Below are positions 7,964-15,902 of a stretch of DNA of 39,230 nucleotides, one piece after another. The translations under genes and the position numbers were made by a program. Position 1 is the stretch's first letter; each line of letters starts with the position of its first letter. A model generated the notes under the pieces. It was not told the origin of the DNA. It saw nothing but the letters and a program-made list of their open reading frames with translations, and did no database searches. This stretch comes from DATGFK01 sp040007395 (GTDB lineage: Bacteria > Chloroflexota > Anaerolineae > Aggregatilineales > UBA2796), in assembly GCA_040007395.1 (NCBI GenBank), contig JBDTVG010000148.1, forward strand, positions 1 to 39,230, written 5' to 3'.

Positions 7964-9829
7964 CTACGGCTTCACGGGTCGATTGGCGCTGATGAATTTG
8001 ATCGGGCTAATATAGTCAGCTTCAAGGCGTGTCTTGTTCAGACCGGGCCAATCCCAAGGTCGCGTGAGCAAAATCTGAGTCGGGCTGAGATCGAAGTGCA
8101 AATGGTAGACGAAGCGCCCGAAAGCATTACCGACGTTCGCAATATATTGACCTCGCACTACGCGATCCCCTTTTTTAACATGCAGCGTTTCGACATGACC
8201 ATAGCGACTGTAGATAATCTGCTTTGTCGTGATCAGTGGATCATGCTGGATGACGATGACGTTCCCCCAACTGCCTGTTGCTCTATCGGCACTGGTCACA
8301 ACACCATCGGCTATCGCGAAAATAGGCTGATGTGCCGCATCTTGCCGCATTTGCGTCGCAGGGTTGTAGAGGATCAGATCGTCGCCCGTATGGATCGCTG
8401 GGTTGGTGTTGCCGGGGCCGAGGTAGTAAAAGTTAAGATAGGGGTTGGAGATATACCAGATCGGCGGGTAAATCTTGGGCAGTTTGCGATCAGCGGCACT
8501 GCCCAACGGCGAGTCGAAGCCGTCCGCCACGTAGCGCGGCGAGGCGCTCAGGCCAAGTACCTGCCGCCAACGGATCGCATCAAAGGCAATCTCAACGCCG
8601 CTTTCGCCTGTGGCATTAGTAAGCTGCACTACGCCTGCGGTTGGCGTATTCGGCGCAAAGTTGAAGATGCCAAGCGGCACCCACAGATCATCAATTGGGA
8701 TCTGCGCGATGGGCGCTTCAAATTCCCCGACCTGACCGAGAATCCCATTGATCTTGTAACGGGCATTCGTCGTCGTGGCGTGCTGCGATGGCACATGCGC
8801 CGCGATCTCCCAGAAGCCGCCGCTGGACAACTGCGGGTCCCACTGCGCCCAAACCGTACTGGTGGTCGCGGCAGTTGGCGCAAACTTGACATTCCAGCCT
8901 TCGTTACCGGGGAAAGTCTGCATCGGATTGGGTGCGTTGTTGTATGTCCCCGTCTTGTAAGCGGGGCTGTCGGGTGTCACGATGATCTCAAGGCCGAACT
9001 TGCCAGCATTCGCGGGCGGTGGTGGCGGTGGCGGCGGGACAATTGATCCGGCAACGGTGACATTCACAGCGGGGAACTGCATCGGGCCAATCCCACCCAA
9101 CGCAAACCAACTTACCGCCGGGGCGTTAAACACCTTGATCGCCAGATTTCGCGCCCGATCCATACTGCCGCGGTCAATGTCATGACCCTGCAACACAGGA
9201 ATAATCGGCTTGCCGTATTTGCTCCATGTATCATAGGTGATTTGCAGCGCTTCATCGGGGGTTTGCCCGAACAGCCCCCAGTACACTTGCGGATGGACGC
9301 TGTTCACAAAAGGGAACCATTCGTCGGGGAACACCTCGGCGTAATGCGCCGGACGTGGATCGACGGATAGGCCAATGTGATACGCGCCGGGAATCGCACC
9401 ACGCAGCCGCAACATCAGAGGCCGCACCGCCGCTTTGCCGCCCCGGAAGAAGTTCGTGCCTCCTTCAATATCCAGAATCAGGGAGCGTACACCGGGTTGT
9501 TGGCAGGCTTGCAGCAGCAAATTAGCTTCTGCTTCGGGGTTGATGCCTTTGGGTAGCGCCCATGCATGAAACTCAAGATTGTACCGCGCCAATCTGGACA
9601 CCCAACGATTGATGTCTGCGGGGCCGTTAATAGCGAGATCGGGCTTGGGATCGGTCTTGGACTCGAACGTCCCCATCCAGTCCGTGCCATCGGTCACTTT
9701 GACAAATACTGCGTTCACGGCGGGGGCATACTGTTTCAGCGTATTGGCGAGTTCGTCGATAGTCCGTTCACCGACCATGCCGCCATAGACAAACCAGGCC
9801 GCAATCTTGCCATCATACGGAGTCGGCAT
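7964..9829 (-). CDS. M23-family (LytM-like) metallopeptidase with N-terminal TIM-barrel-like domain
   Basis: The C-terminal domain (about residues 480-600) is a Gly-Gly endopeptidase fold: HTGDDL gives the first zinc ligands (His, Asp), then IFAIADGVV, RYGHV, KGDRVVRGQ and the HLHFD motif with the last ligand. The first 265 residues (KIAAWFVYGG, VFVKVTDGTDW, LILDIEGGTNFF, VYWGLFGQTPDEAL) resemble a glycoside-hydrolase-like TIM barrel. A run of about eight prolines joins it to a beta-rich middle domain of about 150 residues. The ATG at 9829 is preferred: GAGGAG lies 9 bases upstream; a TTG at 9856 would add nine residues. M23 enzymes cut peptidoglycan stem peptides, yet no signal peptide is visible, so export or self-lysis of a producer cell is an open point. 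Confidence 0.85.
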   Translation of the reverse strand: MPTPYDGKIAAWFVYGGMVGERTIDELANTLKQYAPAVNAVFVKVTDGTDWMGTFESKTDPKPDLAINGPADINRWVSRLARYNLEFHAWALPKGINPEAEANLLLQACQQPGVRSLILDIEGGTNFFRGGKAAVRPLMLRLRGAIPGAYHIGLSVDPRPAHYAEVFPDEWFPFVNSVHPQVYWGLFGQTPDEALQITYDTWSKYGKPIIPVLQGHDIDRGSMDRARNLAIKVFNAPAVSWFALGGIGPMQFPAVNVTVAGSIVPPPPPPPPANAGKFGLEIIVTPDSPAYKTGTYNNAPNPMQTFPGNEGWNVKFAPTAATTSTVWAQWDPQLSSGGFWEIAAHVPSQHATTTNARYKINGILGQVGEFEAPIAQIPIDDLWVPLGIFNFAPNTPTAGVVQLTNATGESGVEIAFDAIRWRQVLGLSASPRYVADGFDSPLGSAADRKLPKIYPPIWYISNPYLNFYYLGPGNTNPAIHTGDDLILYNPATQMRQDAAHQPIFAIADGVVTSADRATGSWGNVIVIQHDPLITTKQIIYSRYGHVETLHVKKGDRVVRGQYIANVGNAFGRFVYHLHFDLSPTQILLTRPWDWPGLNKTRLEADYISPIKFISANRPVKP

Positions 9830-9971
9830 CTGTGAGTTCTCCTCGATAGGGCGCAAAAATCACAAAAATCAGAGGATACATTGCCCTAATTTACCCTAAA
9901 ATCAACGCGATTGCCGACAGAAACCCTACTAGACGAAATTACCGATTGTCTAGCTGAACAGATTCTTGCGG

Positions 9972-11771
9972 CTAACCCTCTGGCAGCCAAAGTCTCAAAT
10001 TGTGCCTGGTGAGCAGAATAGGCAGCCACAATAAGAGGTAAAAGTGGAATAGCCCGTAAAGGCACAACAGGATTGGCCCCCCTGTCTCGGTTTCGCCAGT
10101 ATTCCGAAACGAGGTAAACATCGCAGTGAAGGCTACTATCAAGGTCAAAGTTACCAGAACAATTGAACTGATGATAACCCGTTTATAGGGAATGACGCGC
10201 ATTCTAATGCCCCGGATAAGCCACAAAGAAGCGGCTAGTCCACCAGCCGAGACGATAAAAACGATGTAATTGGAGGGGTGAACCTGTGTTTTTATCTCCC
10301 CAAGCGTGTTAAAGACAATGTAGATCAGCGTAATCAGGTTAGAAAAGACGAGATAGCTCAACAACACAATAATGTTGCTTATCTGTGGTGGATAGGACAC
10401 CGCTAAACGGGTGGGCAAAGCGCCTAGCGTATCCAGCAGCACCGACGGCTCTACCAGTAGTCTTGCCAGTTTTTGTGCGTAATCTTGTGAGTATCCCGCA
10501 CGAAGATCCAACCACTGCAATCGGGATAACTTCGTATCAATCTTGCAAGTTTCCACCAGTACCGGAATAACCATCTGACTTTCCGGGTAGGTTTGGGAGG
10601 CCGTCTTGAACCGCGATACTATCGACAACACGACTTCAGCATTGCTGAGTTCTGGCGAAGGATCTGGCGGTGGTTCGGTTGGCGCTACTATCGTAGAAGG
10701 ATTGGTGTCATAGTTCACAGTCGAACAATGATGTCCCGCTTTTTGCAGTGTGTTGAGCAATTCTGTTGCAAAAAGCGAATCCTCTGTGGCGTGTTCGATG
10801 GCAACGTTGATGGATCGCATCGGTGGCAGCGGGTCGGGCCAATGCGAGCGCGAATGAACCCGCGCCCCGCCGGGGCCAGCCCACCGATACAAGCCCGGTA
10901 AGTATCTGAGCATAAAGAACGCGATGAGCGGCGAGAAAAATGCGATGAGGGCGGCAACTCCCAGAAAGCCCATCACCGCGAAAACAAAAGGTCCTTGAAG
11001 ATCAGGCTCAGGGTGAATGATCAGCAGATCAATCGTGGCAGCAAACCACAGTATTCCCACGCAAATATACGGGCCGCTAATGATGAGCAAAGAGTTCTGG
11101 ACACTGCGATAACGATAGTTCCGCTGGCGAATTTTCCACGGCAAGCGCAGCAAAGTCCAAGGGATAAACATCGCGGCAAGTGCGATCACCGCTGCCGTAG
11201 CCACACTAGGCACGGAAAGGTGAGCACTACCCGTCGCAAAAACATAGAACAGCAGTGGCGGCACGGCAAACATCAACACTGAAAACAGCGCACCGATCGC
11301 GGCAAACGTGAACAGCCATGCTGGGGCAGGTGGCATTCTGAAACCGCGTTGGGGCGCAGTCTTTTTAGCGGAGTCCTGTGTGATAAGTTGAGGGGTATTT
11401 TTTAGCAGCACTTCTAATTGGCGCATGGACTCTGGGAACGGGAGGCGAAAATCTACCCATTCGCGGTTGACAAGTTCCTCCGGCAAGGGACACGCCTCAA
11501 AGATGAGCAGGATCACGCGCTCAGTATCGAGGATAGCGCTTTGCCGTTCTCTGTGGACTGCATCCGAAGCCATCGATGCTTTGGAGACTACCAACAGCAC
11601 GGCGCTGGCACCCTTGATCGCCTCCCCCAGTTGGTCATCCCATGGTCTACCGGGAACTAGTTTTTGGAAATCGATCCACGTCTCATAACCACGCTTGTTA
11701 AGCTCCTGCGACAGGCTGTCTACAAACGTAATCTCTTGCCGGGAATAACTGATGAAATAATAGCCAGACAC
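9972..11771 (-). CDS. TIR-domain membrane protein with second TIR-like domain
   Basis: Residues 1-125 form a TIR_2-type domain: YYFISYSRQE, YETWIDFQKLVPGRPW, AIKGASAVLLVVSKASMAS and a late VILLIFEA strand. Four hydrophobic segments follow (about 151-180, 185-208, 226-252, 262-292). Residues 318-440 look like a second, worn TIR domain (INVAIEHATEDSLFA, NAEVVLSIVSR, MVIPVLVE, LQWLDLRAGY), and four more membrane segments fill 464-590. TIR domains either scaffold signalling or consume NAD. The site where NADase TIRs keep Glu reads LVPG, so I cannot claim activity. The start is GTG with GTGAGG 5 bases upstream. It is divergent from arginase; no known defence partner is adjacent. Confidence 0.85.
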   Translation of the reverse strand: MSGYYFISYSRQEITFVDSLSQELNKRGYETWIDFQKLVPGRPWDDQLGEAIKGASAVLLVVSKASMASDAVHRERQSAILDTERVILLIFEACPLPEELVNREWVDFRLPFPESMRQLEVLLKNTPQLITQDSAKKTAPQRGFRMPPAPAWLFTFAAIGALFSVLMFAVPPLLFYVFATGSAHLSVPSVATAAVIALAAMFIPWTLLRLPWKIRQRNYRYRSVQNSLLIISGPYICVGILWFAATIDLLIIHPEPDLQGPFVFAVMGFLGVAALIAFFSPLIAFFMLRYLPGLYRWAGPGGARVHSRSHWPDPLPPMRSINVAIEHATEDSLFATELLNTLQKAGHHCSTVNYDTNPSTIVAPTEPPPDPSPELSNAEVVLSIVSRFKTASQTYPESQMVIPVLVETCKIDTKLSRLQWLDLRAGYSQDYAQKLARLLVEPSVLLDTLGALPTRLAVSYPPQISNIIVLLSYLVFSNLITLIYIVFNTLGEIKTQVHPSNYIVFIVSAGGLAASLWLIRGIRMRVIPYKRVIISSIVLVTLTLIVAFTAMFTSFRNTGETETGGPILLCLYGLFHFYLLLWLPILLTRHNLRLWLPEG

Positions 11772-11842
11772 ACTTACCTCACTTTACGAGTTGATATAAA
11801 AATATGGCTGTGCCTGAATGGAATGACTCTATAATAGCCACA

Positions 11843-11870
11843 TTCAAATTTGGCGCTCAAGGGCTATACT
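11843..11870 (+). promoter_or_regulatory. Promoter placing the arginase start codon at the transcript 5' end
   Basis: TATACT at 11865-11870 lies 8 bases before the arginase ATG (11879). A weak -35 box TTCAAA is at 11843-11848 with a 16-base spacer. No ribosome site precedes the ATG, so the transcript is probably leaderless. A second -10-like TATAAT at 11830-11835 could drive a slightly longer transcript. Confidence 0.45.
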
Positions 11871-11878
11871 ATAGAATT

Positions 11879-12817
11879 ATGGCTATTTATGAGAAACCAT
11901 TGCAAAAACTAAACAAGGTTCGCATTCTGGGCGTGCCAATGGATCTCGGTCAGGGGCGGCGCGGCGTAGATATGGGGCCAAGCGCGGTGCGCTATGCTCA
12001 GTTGCAAGATCGTCTCACCGCACTTGGCTATACTGTGACCGACAGCGGCAACGTGGATGTACTGACTGTCGAGGCAGTGGTTCAAGAAGAAGATCCGTCG
12101 CCAGAGAACGAGCACGCCCATCACCTTAACGAAGTGGTCAAGGTTTGCCAATCGATCTACAAAACGATACTCAGCGGCGCGACTGACGGCGAGTTCACAA
12201 TCTGTCTGGGTGGCGACCACAGCATCAGTATGGGCAGTGTCACTGGCATCGCCCGACAGCGCCAAATTGGTGTGATTTGGGTTGATGCTCACGCCGACTA
12301 TAATACGCCGCAAACCTCGCCTTCGGGCAATATACACGGAATGCCGATGGCGGTGCTGCTTGGTGATGGTCCGGATTCACTAGTCAATATGGGGTACGCT
12401 GGCCCCAAGCTGCGCGCCGAAAATGTTGTCATGATCGGGATTCGCAGTCTGGATCTAACGGAACGGCAGCGCCTTTCGACCAGCGGAATTTCTGTGTTTA
12501 CGATGACCGATATTGACGAAAATGGCATGGCGACAATGGCTCGTCGGGTGCTAGATCAGTTGGCGAATGTAGACACCATCCACGTTAGTCTCGATATGGA
12601 TTCGCTTGATCCCGATATTGCGCCGGGGGTTGGCACGCCAATTCCGGGGGGGCTAACCTATCGTGAAGCCCACCTGTTAATGGAAATTCTCGCCGCCTCT
12701 GGCAAAGTACGGTCAATGGATATTGTCGAAATCAACCCAATTCTGGACAACCACAACCAAACTGCCGAACTTGCTGTCGCGTTGGCGGCAAGTCTGTTAG
12801 GCCAACGCATCCTCTGA
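11879..12817 (+). CDS. rocF: Arginase (ureohydrolase family)
   Basis: The enzyme hydrolyses arginine to ornithine and urea. The 312-residue protein opens with VRILGVPMDLGQGRRGVDMG, the arginase rather than agmatinase signature. It carries all manganese ligands: H114 (GGDHSISMG), D136, H138 and D140 (VDAHADYN), D239 and D241 (SLDMDSLDP). The usual NIHGMP (H153) and a late Glu (E284, DIVEINP) are also present. The start at 11879 gives the normal family length; an upstream in-frame ATG at 11804 would add 25 residues without homology. No urease or other arginine-pathway gene is close by, so the role may be nitrogen supply or ornithine/proline synthesis. It ends 16 bases from the convergent gene at 12833. 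Confidence 0.92.
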   Translation: MAIYEKPLQKLNKVRILGVPMDLGQGRRGVDMGPSAVRYAQLQDRLTALGYTVTDSGNVDVLTVEAVVQEEDPSPENEHAHHLNEVVKVCQSIYKTILSGATDGEFTICLGGDHSISMGSVTGIARQRQIGVIWVDAHADYNTPQTSPSGNIHGMPMAVLLGDGPDSLVNMGYAGPKLRAENVVMIGIRSLDLTERQRLSTSGISVFTMTDIDENGMATMARRVLDQLANVDTIHVSLDMDSLDPDIAPGVGTPIPGGLTYREAHLLMEILAASGKVRSMDIVEINPILDNHNQTAELAVALAASLLGQRIL

Positions 12818-12832
12818 GCTAGGCACTTGCGC

Positions 12833-13240
12833 TCAACAGCTTGGACGCAGACGGCGCATTGGCACCCGAAACTCAGTTGGCACATAAGTCGCGAACGTCC
12901 GGGGCGGCGACCCCATTAGGATTTGCACAATCAGCGCAAGACCCGCTGTCGCTATCCACAGCACAACATCGGCGGCATCAATGCTGGTATCCACAGTTGC
13001 GGTACGTTGAAGTTGCAATGCAGCAGGCCCAACTTCCCCAGCCAGTTCCCACCCCTGATTGCGCCAAGTTTGTAATTCAGCCGTTATCCGATCTTCAAAT
13101 GTATTCCATAAATAAGAACGCACATAAGCGGATGCTTCGTGTTTATCGAATTCTAGCCCCATCCATGATTCACCGGGATGCCATTTCTGAAAAACAAAAT
13201 CTTCATATTCCCAGTCTGTTGGAGATTGCCCTACTTTCAT
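12833..13240 (-). CDS. Small protein with one C-terminal membrane segment, function unknown
   Basis: This 135-residue protein has a soluble N-terminal part rich in Trp and acidic residues (WEYEDFVFQKWHPGESWMG), a helix (DRITAELQTWRNQGWELAGEVG) and one hydrophobic segment (VVLWIATAGLALIVQILMG, about residues 92-110), then a short basic tail. The phrase WRNQGWELAGEVGP resembles DUF4177-like small proteins, but I would not assign it. GGAGG lies 9 bases before the ATG, strongly supporting a real gene. The 259 bases between this start and xdhC hold no gene. Confidence 0.7.
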   Translation of the reverse strand: MKVGQSPTDWEYEDFVFQKWHPGESWMGLEFDKHEASAYVRSYLWNTFEDRITAELQTWRNQGWELAGEVGPAALQLQRTATVDTSIDAADVVLWIATAGLALIVQILMGSPPRTFATYVPTEFRVPMRRLRPSC

Positions 13241-13499
13241 GATCTATATCCTCCAGTAAATGGTTCACCTGTGAACTTTATTTATTAAGTTTGACGCGCC
13301 AACGTAAGCAATCATTACTTTTTAAAAAGGGAATACGTTGAAATTAGTGTCAAGGTCGCAGAATTGACTTGATTCAATAGTAAAGTGGTTTATCGATTGA
13401 GGCGTGTTGGCGACAAAGGCGTTGGTAATTGGAACTACTCGACTTGTGTAGCACGACAAAAAACGATAAAGTGCGTCTATACTCGCGAGGATAAGAGGC

Positions 13500-14342
13500 A
13501 TGGACGAAAAAGACGTATTACACGCCTTGCTAGAGGCGCAGGACAAAGGTTTATCGGCGGCGGTGGTAACGATCATACGCACACAAGGATCGATGCCACG
13601 CCACGCCGGGAGCAAAATGCTAGTCTGGCCTGACGGCAAAATTATCGGTACGGTCGGCGGCGGCGCAATGGAATCGCGGGTGGTGCAGGACGCACTCGCC
13701 GCACTCGCCACCGGGCAAACACGCATTGTTAGCTATACCCTCAATGACCCGGCGGCGGGCGATCCGGGGATTTGTGGTGGTACCGCCGAAATGTTCATTG
13801 AGCCATTAGTCAATGCGCCGACTTTGCTCGTTATCGGTTGTGGGCATGTCGGCAAAGCATTAGCGGAACTCGGCAAGTGGTTAAACTTCCGCGTCATTGT
13901 TTCCGATGACCGCGCTGACTACTGTAACGAACAGCATATTCCGGGGATGCACGGTTATATCGTGGCGAAACCTTCGGAAGTGCCACAGCAAGTCGCACTT
14001 GGTCCGACCACGTATGTTGCCGCCGTGACACGTGGACTCCCGGTAGACATCGATCTCATCCCTGCACTGCTCGCCTCCGAGGTTCCCTATATCGGCCTGA
14101 TCGGTAGCCGCCGCCGCTGGACTTTGACGGCGAAAGCCTTGACCGAACAGGGGATTACGCCACAGCAGCTTGCGCGAGTTCATGCCCCCATTGGGCTAGA
14201 ATTACAGGCCGAAACCCCGCAAGAGATAGCCATTAGTATCATGGCAGAGATTATCATGCTGCGGCGGGGTGGCACAGGCCAGCCTATGCAGTGGACAGGC
14301 AAAACTGATTCTGTCGGAAATTCTGGCGAAGTCGATTTATAA
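13500..14342 (+). CDS. xdhC: XdhC/CoxI-family molybdenum hydroxylase maturation protein
   Basis: XdhC-type proteins bind the molybdenum cofactor, help sulfurate it and deliver it to xanthine or CO dehydrogenases. The 280-residue protein has the N-terminal XdhC domain (AAVVTIIRTQGSMPRHAGSK, GTVGGGAMESRV, GICGGTAEMFIEP) and the C-terminal Rossmann-like domain (LLVIGCGHVGKALAEL at about residues 109-124; VSDDRADYC; YIGLIGSRRRW). The ATG has AGAGG 1-5 bases upstream, with a TATACT box shortly before. It heads a plus-strand run that ends with a FAD/[2Fe-2S] subunit of just such an enzyme, which supports the call. The gap to the next gene is 59 bases. Confidence 0.9.
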   Translation: MDEKDVLHALLEAQDKGLSAAVVTIIRTQGSMPRHAGSKMLVWPDGKIIGTVGGGAMESRVVQDALAALATGQTRIVSYTLNDPAAGDPGICGGTAEMFIEPLVNAPTLLVIGCGHVGKALAELGKWLNFRVIVSDDRADYCNEQHIPGMHGYIVAKPSEVPQQVALGPTTYVAAVTRGLPVDIDLIPALLASEVPYIGLIGSRRRWTLTAKALTEQGITPQQLARVHAPIGLELQAETPQEIAISIMAEIIMLRRGGTGQPMQWTGKTDSVGNSGEVDL

Positions 14343-14401
14343 TCTGTGCTAGCTTTAACCTCTTTCTCCTCCTTAGTTAATAGAAATCGATAAAACTTGG
14401 T

Positions 14402-15016
14402 ATGAAAATTCTGGCAGTTAGTGATAACGTTTTACCACAGATCGAAGATCAGAATAACTTGCGGCGTACCTATGGTGATGCGGAGATGGTGATTAGCTGC
14501 GGTGATATGCCAATGCCTTATTTGGATCTGATCATTTCAACCCTTAACGTTCCGCTGTATTTCGTCCGCGGCAACCATGATCACCAATACACAGAAGGAC
14601 AGCCCGGCGGCGACAATTTAGATGGTCACGTTAAAAGGTTTAAGGGCCTTACCTTTGCGGGGTTAGAAGGTTCACCGCGTTATAATGATGAGGCCGTCCA
14701 GTACAGCGAAAGTCAGATGTTCTTGAAAGTGTTGGCGTTTGCACCGCGTCTATTGTTGCGACGTTTGCGCTTGGGATATGGTCTGGATGTCATGGTTACT
14801 CATGCACCACCACGCGATATACATGATTTGCCGGATCAGACTCATCGTGGGTTCAGAAGCCTACGATTGTTGATGAATTGGTATCGTCCACGCTATTTGA
14901 TTCATGGGCATGTAGATGTTTGGGACAACCGACGGCCCACACGGACTCGTTTTATGGAGACTGAGGTTATCAATATTAATCCGGTCAAAATGTTAACGAT
15001 TGAAAAAGGGGCATAA
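14402..15016 (+). CDS. Calcineurin-like metallophosphoesterase
   Basis: The 204-residue protein has the metallophosphoesterase blocks in order: an N-terminal SDNVLPQ, SCGDMPMPY (GD block), RGNHDHQY (GNHD block), VTHAPPRDIHD and IHGHVDVW. The first block normally reads DxH; here the His is replaced (DNV), as in a subfamily with an SDxVxPxL start, so one metal site may be altered. The substrate is unknown. No ribosome site is seen before the ATG. The next gene begins two bases after the stop, so the two are surely co-transcribed and may act together. Confidence 0.85.
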   Translation: MKILAVSDNVLPQIEDQNNLRRTYGDAEMVISCGDMPMPYLDLIISTLNVPLYFVRGNHDHQYTEGQPGGDNLDGHVKRFKGLTFAGLEGSPRYNDEAVQYSESQMFLKVLAFAPRLLLRRLRLGYGLDVMVTHAPPRDIHDLPDQTHRGFRSLRLLMNWYRPRYLIHGHVDVWDNRRPTRTRFMETEVININPVKMLTIEKGA

Positions 15017-15018
15017 CA

Positions 15019-15876
15019 GTGGATTCTGACAGCAGCACCTCGATGATTGAAGCAGCACGCAATTTCCAGAGTGCCCGCATGTCGGCATTTTGGCAGGAAT
15101 TTTGGTCTTTATTGACGGGCAAATCGATTGATCTGCTGAGTTTTGAGGAAGTACGCCAACGGCTGCGGTTGCGTGACGAACGGTACATTGGTCGCCGCGA
15201 CATTGAAATCGACAAAATTGTCGGCAGTGTCGGGCGTTATAAGGATTTCACCCGGAGCTTCTTGCCCCGCAAAAACTCGGTGCGCTCTCGCTGGCAACGG
15301 CTGGATGCAATGGCACGCGGTCCCGAAGGGTTTCCGCCCATTGAAGTTTACAAAGTTGGCGAAGTCTATTTTGTCATCGACGGCAATCACCGGGTGTCGG
15401 TAGCGCGTCAGCTTCAGGCCAAAACAATTGAAGCTTACGTCATTGAGTTGCCTACCGCTGTGCCGTTCGATGCTAACACGCAGCCCGACGATCTGCTGAT
15501 CAAAGAGGGCTATGCAGATTTCCTGCGACTTACCCACCTAGACTTTGTGCGACCCGGCAGCGAAGTGATCCTGACCGAACCGGCTCGCTATCGTGAGATC
15601 ATCGAACATATCGATGTCCACAAGTACTTTATGGGTATCGAACAGGATCACGATATTGCTTGGGAAGATGCAGTGGCGAGTTGGTACGATCACGTCTACA
15701 TGCCGATCATTGACCTGATCCGCAAATACGATGTGTTGAGCCAATTTCCGGGCCGTACTGAAGCCGACTTGTACGCATGGTTGATCAAACATCAGGAAGC
15801 GCTGCGGTTGAATCTGGGCGGTGAAGTGATCACGCCCGAAGAGACTGTCGAAGATTTCCTGTCAAAATTGAAGTAA
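15019..15876 (+). CDS. ParB/sulfiredoxin-like domain protein
   Basis: The 285-residue protein starts with GTG two bases after the phosphoesterase stop, with AAGGGG about 8 bases upstream. The centre (about residues 105-145) reads PPIEVYKVGEVYFVIDGNHR followed by VSVARQL, the ParB N-terminal-like signature in which the GNHR motif forms a nucleotide-binding or nuclease site. The rest is helical and charged (YREIIEHIDVHKYFMGIEQ; YDHVYMPIIDLIRKY). This is not a chromosome-partition ParB, since no helix-turn-helix region is seen. The family is one I know as hypothetical. The tight coupling to a metallophosphoesterase suggests a nucleotide-related role, but that is inference. Confidence 0.75.
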   Translation: MDSDSSTSMIEAARNFQSARMSAFWQEFWSLLTGKSIDLLSFEEVRQRLRLRDERYIGRRDIEIDKIVGSVGRYKDFTRSFLPRKNSVRSRWQRLDAMARGPEGFPPIEVYKVGEVYFVIDGNHRVSVARQLQAKTIEAYVIELPTAVPFDANTQPDDLLIKEGYADFLRLTHLDFVRPGSEVILTEPARYREIIEHIDVHKYFMGIEQDHDIAWEDAVASWYDHVYMPIIDLIRKYDVLSQFPGRTEADLYAWLIKHQEALRLNLGGEVITPEETVEDFLSKLK

Positions 15877-15902
15877 ACAACACGAGGTTGACAGCAGGAA
15901 TT

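Noticed and set aside
8096..9046. A 316-codon plus-strand frame opposite the M23 peptidase gene
   Set aside because: It is an antisense shadow of a well-supported gene with clear catalytic motifs; no ribosome site or known domain supports it.
9972..12817. TIR protein and arginase considered as a two-gene defence system
   Set aside because: The genes are divergent, arginase is an ordinary metabolic enzyme with all catalytic residues, and no known defence partner is nearby.
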